This document shows positions 16,165 to 24,996 of a DNA stretch of 64,000 nucleotides, piece by piece. A program made the position numbers and the translations under genes. This stretch comes from Streptomyces fumanus (GTDB taxonomy: Bacteria > Actinomycetota > Actinomycetes > Streptomycetales > Streptomycetaceae), in assembly GCF_014655295.1 (NCBI RefSeq), contig NZ_BNBI01000021.1, positions 43,993-107,992 on the forward strand. The letters are read 5' to 3'. Every line of letters begins with the position of its first letter. The first letter of the stretch is position 1. The notes beneath the pieces are model-generated. The model searched no databases. It was not told the origin of the DNA and was given only the letters and a program-made list of their open reading frames with translations.

Positions 16165-17242
16165 GCGGGACCCCCGTGCCCCCGCGGCGGAGGGCGATGA
16201 TCTCCGCGGCGACGGACACCGCCGTCTCCTCCGGGGTACGGGCGCCCAGGTCGAGGCCGATCGGGGAGCGCAGCCGGGCCAGCTCGCGGTCGGTGAGGCC
16301 GGCCTCGCGGAGCTTGCGGAGACGGTCGGCGTGGGTGCGGCGCGAGCCCATCGCGCCGACGAACGCGACCGGCATCCGCAGGGCCTCGGTCAGCAGCGGT
16401 ATGTCGAACTTGGCGTCGTGGGTGAGCACGCACAGCACGGTCCGCGGGTCGGTGGCGGTGCCCCGCAGATAGCGGTGCGGCCAGTCGACGACGACCTCGT
16501 CGGCCTCCGGGAACCGGGCCGGCGTGGCGAAGACGGGCCGCGCGTCGCACACGGTCACGTGGTAGCCGAGGAACTTGCCGGCCCGTACCAGCGCCGAGGC
16601 GAAGTCCACCGCGCCGAAGACGATCATCCGGGGCGGCGGCACGCTGGACTCGACGAGCAGGGTGAGGCCGCCGGGGCAGTGCGAACCGTCCTCGGACAGC
16701 TCGACCGTGCCGGTGCGGCCGGTGTCGAGCAGGGCCCTGGCCTGGTCCGCCGCCGTCCGGTCCAGCCCGGGGTGGCCGCCGAGGGTGCCCTCGGCCGGAC
16801 CGTCGGACCGGACGAGCAGTGCCCGCCCGAGCAGGTCGGCGGGGCCCCGGACCACCCGGGCGAGGGCGGCGGCCCCGCCCCGGGCCGCGGCCGCCAGCGC
16901 CTGCCGGAACAGCTCCCGCTCGGCCGTGTCCGCGCGGACCGGCGTGACCAGCACGTCGATGACCCCGCCGCAGGTCAGGCCGACCGCGAAGGCGTCGTCG
17001 TCGCTGTACCCGAACCGCTCGCGGACCGCCTCGCCGTCCCGCAGGGCCTGGGCGCACAGCTCGTACACCGCGCCCTCCACGCAGCCGCCGGAGACCGAGC
17101 CGATCGCGGTGCCCCCGGCGTCGACGGCGAGGGCGGCGCCGGGGCCGCGCGGGGCGCTGCCGCCGACGGAGGTGACGGTGGCGACGGCGAAGTCCCGGCC
17201 CTCCTCGATCCAGCGGTGCAGCTCACCGGCGAGATCAAGCAT
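16112..17242 (-). CDS. XdhC/CoxI family Moco insertion factor
   Basis: 376 residues. N-terminal XdhC domain: MLDLAGELHRWIEEGRDFAVATVTSVGGSAPRGPGA with the conserved SVSGGCVEGAV, then GLTCGGVIDV; C-terminal Rossmann domain: PRMIVFGAVDFASALVRAGKFLGYHVTVCDARPVFATPARFP and FVGAMGSRRTHADRLRKL. XdhC proteins bind and sulfurate the molybdenum cofactor and hand it to a hydroxylase. It is the last gene of the operon; its ATG lies within the end of the Moco-subunit gene (8-bp overlap), which fits a dedicated chaperone (PaoD/XdhC). Confidence 0.94.
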   Translation of the reverse strand: MLDLAGELHRWIEEGRDFAVATVTSVGGSAPRGPGAALAVDAGGTAIGSVSGGCVEGAVYELCAQALRDGEAVRERFGYSDDDAFAVGLTCGGVIDVLVTPVRADTAERELFRQALAAAARGGAAALARVVRGPADLLGRALLVRSDGPAEGTLGGHPGLDRTAADQARALLDTGRTGTVELSEDGSHCPGGLTLLVESSVPPPRMIVFGAVDFASALVRAGKFLGYHVTVCDARPVFATPARFPEADEVVVDWPHRYLRGTATDPRTVLCVLTHDAKFDIPLLTEALRMPVAFVGAMGSRRTHADRLRKLREAGLTDRELARLRSPIGLDLGARTPEETAVSVAAEIIALRRGGTGVPLTGATTPIHRDLSETAA

Positions 17243-19354
17243 GGCCGCCCGCCTCCAGGACGCGGTCGGGCCGGATCGGCAGGGTCCGGTGCCGTACGCC
17301 CGTGGCGTGCCAGACGGCGTTGGTGATCGCCGCCGCCGCGCCGACGATGCCGATCTCGCCGACGCCCTTGATGCCGACCGGGTCGTCCGGGTCGGGGTCG
17401 TCGACCCAGTCGGCCTCCACGCGGAGCACGTCGGCGTTGGTGGCGACGTGGTAGCCGGCGAGGTCGGCGCCGTAGAGGCCGCCGGTGTGGTCGCGGACCG
17501 CCTCCTCGTGCAGGGCCATGGAGATGCCCCAGATCATGCCGCCGACCAACTGGTTGCGCGCGGTGAGGGGGTTGACGATCCGGCCGGCGGCGAAGATGCC
17601 GAGCATCCGGCGCACCCGTATCTCGCCGGTGGTGGTGTCCACGGCGACCTCGGCGAACTGCGCCCCGAAGGAGTGCCGTTCCTTCTGCGCGAGGGAGGCC
17701 AGCGCCTCGGTGGTGTCGGACCGTACGGTGATGCCCTCGGGCGGGATGCCGGTGCCGAGGGCGAGCCGCTCGCGCAGTTCGGCGGCGGCGGCGCCCACCG
17801 CCCAGGCCCAGGAGCGGGTGCCCATGGAGCCGCCGGCGATCCCGGCCGGCCCGAAGTCGCTGTCGCCGATGTGCACCCGGACCCGGTCCGGCGTGGTCGC
17901 CAGGGCGTCGGCGGCGACCAGGGTGATGGCGGTACGGGCGCCGGTGCCGATGTCGGCGGCGGCGATCCGCACGGTGAAGGTGCCGTCCGGCTCGGCGGTC
18001 ACCAGGGCCGTGGAGGGCAGGGCGCCGGCGCCGAAGGAGGCGGCGGCGGTGCCGGTGCCGAGCAGCCAGCGGCCCTCGCGGCGCACGCCGGGGCGGGGGT
18101 CGCGGTCGGCCCAGCCGAACCGGCGGGCGCCCTCGCGGAAGCAGGCGGCCAGGTTGCGGCTGCTGAAGGGCAGTCCGGAGACGGGCCCGGTCTCCGGCTC
18201 GTTGCGCAGGCGCAGGTCGATCGGGTCCAGGCCGCACTTCTCGGCGAGTTCGTCGAGGGCGGCCTCCAGGGCGAACGACCCGGGGGCCTCGCCCGGCGCG
18301 CGCATCCAGGTCGGGGAGGGCACGTCGAGGGGGACGACGTGGTTGGCGGTGCGGTGGGCGGCGGCGTCGTACATCACGCGGGCCACCCCGGCGCTCGGCT
18401 CGACGAACTGGTAGACGGTGGACGTCTGGTTGAGCGAGCGGTGCTCCAGGGCGCGCAGCCGGCCGTCGGCGTCGGCGCCGAGCCGCACCCGCTGCACGGT
18501 GGGGCTGCGGTAGCCGGCCAGCGAGAACATCTGACGGCGGGCCAGCACCACGCGCACCGGGCGTTGCAGCATGGTGGCGGCCATGACGGCGGAGACCTGG
18601 TGGACGCGGAGGCCCTTGCTGCCGAAGCCGCCGCCGATGTGCTCGGAGCGGACCCGGACCGCGGACTCGTCCAGCGAGAACATCTTGGCCAGTTCGCCCT
18701 GGACCCAGGTGGTGCCCTGGTTGGAGTCGACGAGTTCCAGCCGGCCGCCGTCCCAGTAGGCGGTGGCCGCGTGCGGCTCCATCATGCTGTGGTGCTCTTC
18801 GGGGGTGCGGTACTCGACGTCCACCACGTGCGCGGACGCGGCGAGTTCGGCCGCCAGGTCGCCCTTCTCGGTCACCGCGGGCATATGGCCGTCGGCGGGG
18901 CGGGCGTCGGGACGGTCGCCGTCCAGGGCGGTGTCGTGCGGCTCGGTGTCGTAGTGCACGACGAGCGCCTCGGCGGCCTCCCGGGCCTGTTCGGGCGTCT
19001 CGGCGACGACCAGGGCGACCGGCCAGCCGGCGTGCGGCACCCGGTCGTGCTGGAAGACGGCGGCGGTCGGGTCGGGGGCGCCGAGCATGCCGACGTAATC
19101 GGTCTCCACGCGCGGGGCGTTGCCGTGGTGCAGCACGGTGAGCACGCCGGGCATGTCCAGGACGGGCCCGGTCTCGATGGCGCGGATCCGGCCGCGGGTG
19201 ACGCTGGAGAGCACCAGCCAGCCGTGGGCGAGGTCGGCGAAGGGGATGTCGCCGGCGTAGCGGGCGGCGCCGGTGACCTTGTCGCGGCCCTCGACGCGGG
19301 TGTGCGCGGTGCCGACGGCGCCTTTCCGGGTCGTACGGCCGGTGGTGGCGGTGG

Positions 19355-19358
<4 letters not shown>
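17235..19358 (-). CDS. Aldehyde/xanthine-type oxidoreductase, molybdopterin subunit
   Basis: 707 residues from ATG 19358, which overlaps the stop of the FAD-subunit gene by ATGA. Shows the two Moco-binding halves: an N-terminal hammerhead domain (RVEGRDKVTGAARYAGDI), GGGFGSKG, the IGTGARTAITLVAAD stretch, and near the C-terminus GVGEIGIVGAAAAITNAVWHATG, where Glu of GVGE is the catalytic base of molybdenum hydroxylases. The single-subunit organisation and size match the PaoC/YagR group (aldehyde oxidase). Substrate cannot be told from sequence. No export signal is seen. Confidence 0.94.
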
Positions 19359-20343
<985 letters not shown>

Positions 20344-20347
<4 letters not shown>

Positions 20348-20922
20348 GCGGCGGCCTCCTCGGCGCCGTCGGCGGCACCGCCGGTGCGTTCGCCGGCGGC
20401 GCGGGCGACGGCCTCGACGATGGAGACGTAGGCGGCGCAGCGGCACAGGTTGCCGCTCATCCGCTCCCGGATCTCCTCGGGGGTCAGCTCGGGCGGTCCG
20501 GCCTCGGGCCGTACGTCGTCGGTGGCGGCGCTCGGCCAGCCCGCCGCGTGTTCTTCTATGACGGCGACGGCGGAGCAGATCTGGCCGGGGGTGCAGTAGC
20601 CGCACTGGTAGCCGTCGAGGTCGAGGAACGCCTGCTGCACCGGGTGGAGCCGGTCGCCGTCGGCCAGGCCCTCCACGGTGGTGATCTCCCGCCCGTCGGC
20701 CGCCACCGCGAGCTGCAGGCAGGACACCGCGCGGCGCCCGTCGATCAGGACCGTGCAGGCGCCGCACTGCCCCTGGTCGCAGCCCTTCTTGGTACCGGTC
20801 AGGTCGAGCCGCTCGCGCAGGGCGTCGAGCAGGGTGGTGCGGTGGTCGACGGTCAGCGGGTGCTTCTCGCCGTTGACCGTGAGGGTGATGGCACTGTGCG
20901 TCGACGGGGGCGCTGAAGCCAT
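20344..20922 (-). CDS. (2Fe-2S) subunit of molybdenum hydroxylase (PaoA type)
   Basis: 192 residues from ATG 20922. Two 2Fe-2S clusters are visible: the plant-ferredoxin type site (KGCDQGQCGACTVLIDGRR then VSC) and the C-terminal helical site (QCGYCTPGQ and GNLCRC). Unlike E. coli PaoA there is no twin-arginine signal in this reading, so the enzyme probably stays in the cytoplasm. First gene of the four-gene operon, with a roughly 160-nt leader behind a promoter that overlaps a TetR-type operator. Confidence 0.94.
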
Positions 20923-21059
20923 GGGCAGCCTTCTCTGTAGCCGTAGGGAGCTGGTCGTCAGCCGAGTCAGGAGGCGGAGGCGCTGTGCGTGGGGGGATCG
21001 GGTCGGGAGCGGGCGCGGGGTGCCGGGGGCGCGGTGTCCGCGGCTATGCTGGCCGCAAC

Positions 21060-21104
21060 CGGACAATTGTCCGCTCACTGGAAAACGTAACGGACAGTTG
21101 TCCG
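21060..21104. promoter_or_regulatory. Two TetR-type operators, CGGACAN2TGTCCG
   Basis: CGGACAATTGTCCG (21060-21073) is a perfect 14-bp palindrome, and CGGACAGTTGTCCG (21091-21104) repeats it with a changed centre. The two sites start 31 bp apart, about three helical turns, so bound dimers would lie on the same face. They sit between the molybdenum hydroxylase operon and the divergent TetR gene, 45 bp before the TetR start. Autoregulation and repression of the operon are the natural inference. Confidence 0.82.
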
Positions 21105-21112
21105 CTTATCAA
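21084..21112 (-). promoter_or_regulatory. Promoter of the molybdenum hydroxylase operon
   Basis: Reading leftward, TTGATA (21112-21107) and TACGTT (21089-21084) are separated by exactly 17 bp, close to the housekeeping sigma consensus. The second operator (21091-21104) fills the spacer between them, so regulator binding would block RNA polymerase directly. The leader to the first ATG is about 160 nt. Confidence 0.6.
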
Positions 21113-21148
21113 GGACGGGATTCGGCCACGAACCCGCGAGGAGGACGA

Positions 21149-21730
21149 GTGGGGCAGCCGGGGAAGGACGCGCCTCTGCGCTCGGACGCGCAGCGCAACC
21201 GCGAGCGGATCCTGGAAGTGGCGTTGGCCGAATTGACGCGCTGCGCCGACGCCCCGCTGAGCGCGATCGCCAAGAAGGCGGGCGTCGGGCAGGCGACCTT
21301 CTACCGCAACTTCCCCAGCCGTGAGGCCCTCGTCCTGGAGATCTACCGGCACGAGGTGCGGCAGGTCGCCGACAGCGCGCGGGAGTTGCTGGCCGAGTTG
21401 GAGCCGGAGCGGGCGCTGCGGGTGTGGATGGACCACGTGGCCCGGTTCGCCCTGACGAAGACGGGGCTGGCGGAGGCCATCCGGCAGGCCACCACCGGGC
21501 CGGGCCGGCCGGCCAAGCCGGGGCACACCCCGGTGACGGAGGCGATCGAGCTGCTGCTGCGGGCCAATGAGGAGGCCGGCACCATCCGTCCCGGTGTCAG
21601 CGCGGACGACTTCTACCTGGCCATCGCGGGCCTGTGGCAGATCGACCCGGACACCGACTGGCAGTCGCGTGTGACCCGGCTGCTGGACCTGGTGATGGAC
21701 GGCCTGCGGGCGGGCGCACCCGGCAAGTGA
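21149..21730 (+). CDS. TetR/AcrR family regulator
   Basis: 193 residues from GTG after GAGGAGG. The N-terminal HTH is standard: SDAQRNRERILEVALAELTRCADAPLSAIAKKAGVGQATFYRNFPSREALVLEIYRHEV. The C-terminal ligand domain (WMDHVARFALTKTGLAEAIRQATT and LLLRANEEAGTIRPGVSADDFYLAIAGLWQI) resembles the SACE_7040/SbtR-like C-terminal group. Divergent from the molybdenum hydroxylase operon with paired operators between; an aldehyde or N-heterocycle substrate of the enzyme is the likely inducer, by inference. Confidence 0.93.
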   Translation: MGQPGKDAPLRSDAQRNRERILEVALAELTRCADAPLSAIAKKAGVGQATFYRNFPSREALVLEIYRHEVRQVADSARELLAELEPERALRVWMDHVARFALTKTGLAEAIRQATTGPGRPAKPGHTPVTEAIELLLRANEEAGTIRPGVSADDFYLAIAGLWQIDPDTDWQSRVTRLLDLVMDGLRAGAPGK

Positions 21731-22006
21731 GTCCGGGGCGGGTGAGTCCGGGGCGCTCGGCCCTCTCTCACCTGGCGCGTACCCGGGGTCGTCCGGGGCG
21801 CTCGGGCTCGCTGCCCGGCGCGCTCCCCCGTCGCCGCACGGCATCGATGTGACGCGTGCGCCGCTGCGTGCCCCCGTACGCCCCCGTGCGGCGGGAGAAC
21901 CCGCAGGGCCCGGCGAGTTGGAGTGGACAGGAGGAGAACTCAGCAGCGGACCGGAGAGCGCTCACCGGCTCCGTCCGCGCGCCGCCACGACAGATGAGGT
22001 CCCACC

Positions 22007-23410
22007 ATGCATGAAGCCTTACCCGCACCGGACCGCGTCCGGACGCCCGGCTCCGCTCCAGGCGGGGTCCCCTTCTTCGGGCACGCTATCGCACTGCTGT
22101 CGCGCCCGCTGGACTTTCTCCCATCCCTGCCCGCGCACGGGGATGTGGTGCGGATACGACTGGGTCCGCGCCGCGCCTGGGTGGTCTGCGACCCGGGGCT
22201 GGTCCACCGGATGCTCGTGGACACCCGCACCTTCGACAAGGGCGGCCCGCTCTACGACCGGCTGCGGGAGCTGATGGGCGACGGCCTGGTGACCTGCGGC
22301 CACGCGGACCACCGGCGCCGCCGCGAGCTGGTCCGCCCGGCGTTCACCCCCGCGCGGGTGGCGGGCTGCACCGCGCTGATGGGCGAGGAGGCCCTGTCGG
22401 TGTGCCGGGACTGGCGGCCGGGCGAGCGCGTCGACGTCACCGCGGCCGCGCTGTCCCTGACCACGGGGGTCATCGCCAGACTGCTGTTCTCCGGTTCGCT
22501 GGACGCCGCGCGGGCCGCGACCCTCCGGTCCTGCCTGGCCGTGGTGGTCCGGGGCCTGCTGGTCCGTACGGTCGTGCCGGTCGACGCGCTGTTCCGCCTG
22601 CCCACGCCCGGCAACCGCCGCTATCTGCGGGCGGTGCGCCGGCTGCGTGCCCTCGTGGACGAGTTGGTCGCCGAGCGCCGGCGCGGCACCCCCCGCGACG
22701 ATCTGCTGGGCACCCTGCTGGCGGCCGAGGACGGCGCGGACGGACGGGCCCTGACCGGGCGGGAGGTCCGCGACCAGCTCATCACCCTGCTGCTCGCCGG
22801 AGTGGAGAGCACCGCGATGTGCCTGGCCTCGGTGTTCGCGCTGCTGGCGGACCATCCCGAGGTGGAGCGCCGACTGCACGAGGAGGTCGACGCGGTCCTC
22901 GCCGACCGGACCGCGCCGGAGCCCGGGCACCTGGCGCGTCTGGACTACACCCGTCGCGTGGTCACCGAGACCCTGCGGCTGCGCCCGCCGGGCTGGCTGT
23001 TCACCCGGCTCACCACCCGGGACACGGAGCTGGGCGGATACCGGCTGCCCCGGGGCGCGACCGTGCTCTACAGCCCTTACCTGCTGCACCACCAGGCCAC
23101 GTCGTTCCCGGACCCCGAGCGGTTCCGTCCCGAGCGGTGGGCGCCGGGGCGGACGGCGGGACGGGCGGCGGGCGGTGACGCCCTGTTGCCGTTCGCCGCG
23201 GGCAGCCGCAAGTGTGTCGCCGACACGTTCGCCATGGCGGAGGCCACCGTCGCGGTGGCGGTCGTCGCCCGGCACTGGCGGCTCCGCTCGCCGTCCGGGC
23301 CGATCGGCCGGCCGCGCCCGGCGGTCACCCTGGGACCCCGGTCACTGGTGCTGGTCCCGGAGCCACGGACCCGGGTCCCCGTCGGGGCGCGGCCCTCCCC
23401 CGCCCTGTGA
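22007..23410 (+). CDS. Cytochrome P450, terpene-cluster type
   Basis: 467 residues; ATG follows GAGGT. Proline-rich entry (GGVPFFGHA), I-helix AGVEST at 264-269, ExxR as ETLR at 321-324, PERF motif (PDPERFRPERW), and the heme loop PFAAGSRKCVAD with ligand Cys403. The Gly two residues after Cys is replaced by Ala. The N-terminus has no membrane anchor, so it is soluble. Overall layout is like CYP170 and CYP183, which hydroxylate sesquiterpenes. The terpene synthase gene starts 47 bp downstream, so this P450 most likely oxidises its product. Confidence 0.92.
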   Translation: MHEALPAPDRVRTPGSAPGGVPFFGHAIALLSRPLDFLPSLPAHGDVVRIRLGPRRAWVVCDPGLVHRMLVDTRTFDKGGPLYDRLRELMGDGLVTCGHADHRRRRELVRPAFTPARVAGCTALMGEEALSVCRDWRPGERVDVTAAALSLTTGVIARLLFSGSLDAARAATLRSCLAVVVRGLLVRTVVPVDALFRLPTPGNRRYLRAVRRLRALVDELVAERRRGTPRDDLLGTLLAAEDGADGRALTGREVRDQLITLLLAGVESTAMCLASVFALLADHPEVERRLHEEVDAVLADRTAPEPGHLARLDYTRRVVTETLRLRPPGWLFTRLTTRDTELGGYRLPRGATVLYSPYLLHHQATSFPDPERFRPERWAPGRTAGRAAGGDALLPFAAGSRKCVADTFAMAEATVAVAVVARHWRLRSPSGPIGRPRPAVTLGPRSLVLVPEPRTRVPVGARPSPAL

Positions 23411-23457
23411 CGCCCCCCCCCGCAGACCGGACCAGCGAACGGCAGGTGAGCGCAGCG

Positions 23458-24486
23458 ATGACCACATGGACGATGAAGACGGACCCGTCGGACCGGGCCG
23501 CCCCGGCCGCCCCGCCCGAGGGCGCGGCGGGCAGCAGTCTCCAGGAACTGATCGAGGCAACCCTGCACATCCCCTACCCCTTCCGGTCCCATCCGCACGA
23601 GGACCGGGCGGCGGCCGGGGTCGACGCCTGGTTGAGGCGCTGGCGCCTGACCGACGACCCCGCGGTCGCGGACATGATCGAGCGCACCCGGCCCGCGCGG
23701 CTCGCCGCGTACAACGGGCCGGCGTGGGACACCGAGGTCCTCCAGCTCATGGCCGATCAGATCGCCTACCAGTTCGTCTTCGACGACCGGGCGGAGGAAC
23801 TCGGCGCGCAGGGGCCGGACCGGCTGCTGCCCATGGTCTGCGAGAGCGTCGGCATCCTCCGCGACGACCAGCCGCCGAGCACCCCGCTCGGCGCGGCCCT
23901 GGCGGACCTGTACCGGCGCGTCCAGCGGCGGTGCACACCCGCCCAGGCGGCGCGCTGGGCGTGGCACAGCCGGGAGTACGTGCACGGGCTGCTGTACGAG
24001 GCGGCCGTCCAGAGCCGGGCGGTGCCGCCGGGGATCGGGATGTGCGCCTCGATCCGGGCGCTGATCGCCGGGGTCGAGCCGTTCTACCCGCTGTGCGAGG
24101 CGGCGCAGTCCCGGGAGCTGGCCCCGGAGGAGCTGCACCACCCGGCGGTGCGGCGGCTGGCCCGGCTGTCGGCCGACGCGGCGGTGTGGATACCGGACCT
24201 CTTCTCCGCGGTGAAGGAGCACCGCGCGGGCGGCGTGATCAACATCGCCCTCGCCTACCAGCGGGCCCACGGCTGCTCCCTGGCCCGCGCGGTCACGCTG
24301 GCCGCGCAGCGGATCAACGCCACCGTCGACGAGTTCGAGCGGCTGTACCGCTCGGTCGAACCGGAGCTGAGCCCGGCCGCCGTCGGCTACGTGGACGGCA
24401 TGGCGGGCTGGATACGCGGTTGCTACTACTGGTCCCGGACCGTCCCCCGGTACGCGGACACCGGGGTGACGCCCGGACACCCGTGA
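23458..24486 (+). CDS. Class I terpene synthase with altered NSE motif
   Basis: 342 residues; ATG preceded by AGGTGAG. The alpha-helical class I fold is supported by the Asp-rich motif FDDRAEE (Asp109, Asp110, Glu113), the NSE-region segment IPDLFSAVKEH (246-254), INIALAYQRAHGCSLARAV after it, and a C-terminal RY pair (331-332). The first Mg-binding residue of the NSE triad, normally Asn, is Pro246; Ser250 and Glu254 are kept. Bacterial sesquiterpene synthases such as epi-isozizaene and pentalenene synthase are closest in organisation. Product unknown. Forms a two-gene unit with the upstream P450. Confidence 0.88.
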   Translation: MTTWTMKTDPSDRAAPAAPPEGAAGSSLQELIEATLHIPYPFRSHPHEDRAAAGVDAWLRRWRLTDDPAVADMIERTRPARLAAYNGPAWDTEVLQLMADQIAYQFVFDDRAEELGAQGPDRLLPMVCESVGILRDDQPPSTPLGAALADLYRRVQRRCTPAQAARWAWHSREYVHGLLYEAAVQSRAVPPGIGMCASIRALIAGVEPFYPLCEAAQSRELAPEELHHPAVRRLARLSADAAVWIPDLFSAVKEHRAGGVINIALAYQRAHGCSLARAVTLAAQRINATVDEFERLYRSVEPELSPAAVGYVDGMAGWIRGCYYWSRTVPRYADTGVTPGHP

Positions 24487-24996
24487 CGAGCGCCTGCCCC
24501 CCGTGACGGGCGCCCGCCCCCCCCCGTGACGTGCGCGCGCCCCCCATGACGGGCGCGCGCGACTCACGCGACGGCTGCACGAGGGCACGTCGCACCAGGG
24601 CACGTCGCACCAGGGCACGTCGCACCAGAACGGCCGGATCACAAGGGCGGCCAGGTCGCACCGGGACAGCCGGGCCGCACAAGGACAGCCGGGTCGCACA
24701 GGAACGGCAGGGTCGCACAGGGACGGCCGGATCGTGCAAGCACGGCCGGGTCGTGCGCGGCTCGTGCGACGGGTGAGCCGGGGCACGTCGCGCAGGGGCG
24801 GCCGGGGCACGCGCGCGGCACGCGCGGCGGACGGCTGAACCGAGCCACGTTACCCAGCAGAAGGGGACCGCACCCCAGAACGCCGGTGATTCACCCGTAC
24901 TCGTCGTCCGCGTCTCAGGATCCGGGCTGGCGGGTGCGGGCGGGCGTACGCTCGGCGCTGTCCTAGGGCGACCGTCGACAGGAAGCAGCGCGGCAG
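24487..24996. repeat. Gene-free spacer with 15-bp and 19-bp tandem repeats
   Basis: No credible gene in 510 bp. From 24482 the phrase CCGTGACGxGCGCxxGCC recurs about four times. At 24582-24626 a 15-bp unit (AGGGCACGTCGCACC) is repeated exactly three times head to tail. At 24664-24758 five imperfect 19-bp units follow (first GGACAGCCGGGCCGCACAA), with one or two degenerate units before them. The GTCGCAC core is common to both families. Small open frames inside are only the repeat translated. The LAL regulator starts at the right edge. Confidence 0.85.

Noticed and set aside
24582..24626. Three 15-bp units as a possible CRISPR array
   Set aside because: Units are head to tail without spacers and no cas genes are present.
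24531..24776. Small frame with TRARRTRARRTRA repeats
   Set aside because: It is only the translation of the 15-bp and 19-bp tandem units and has no ribosome site.
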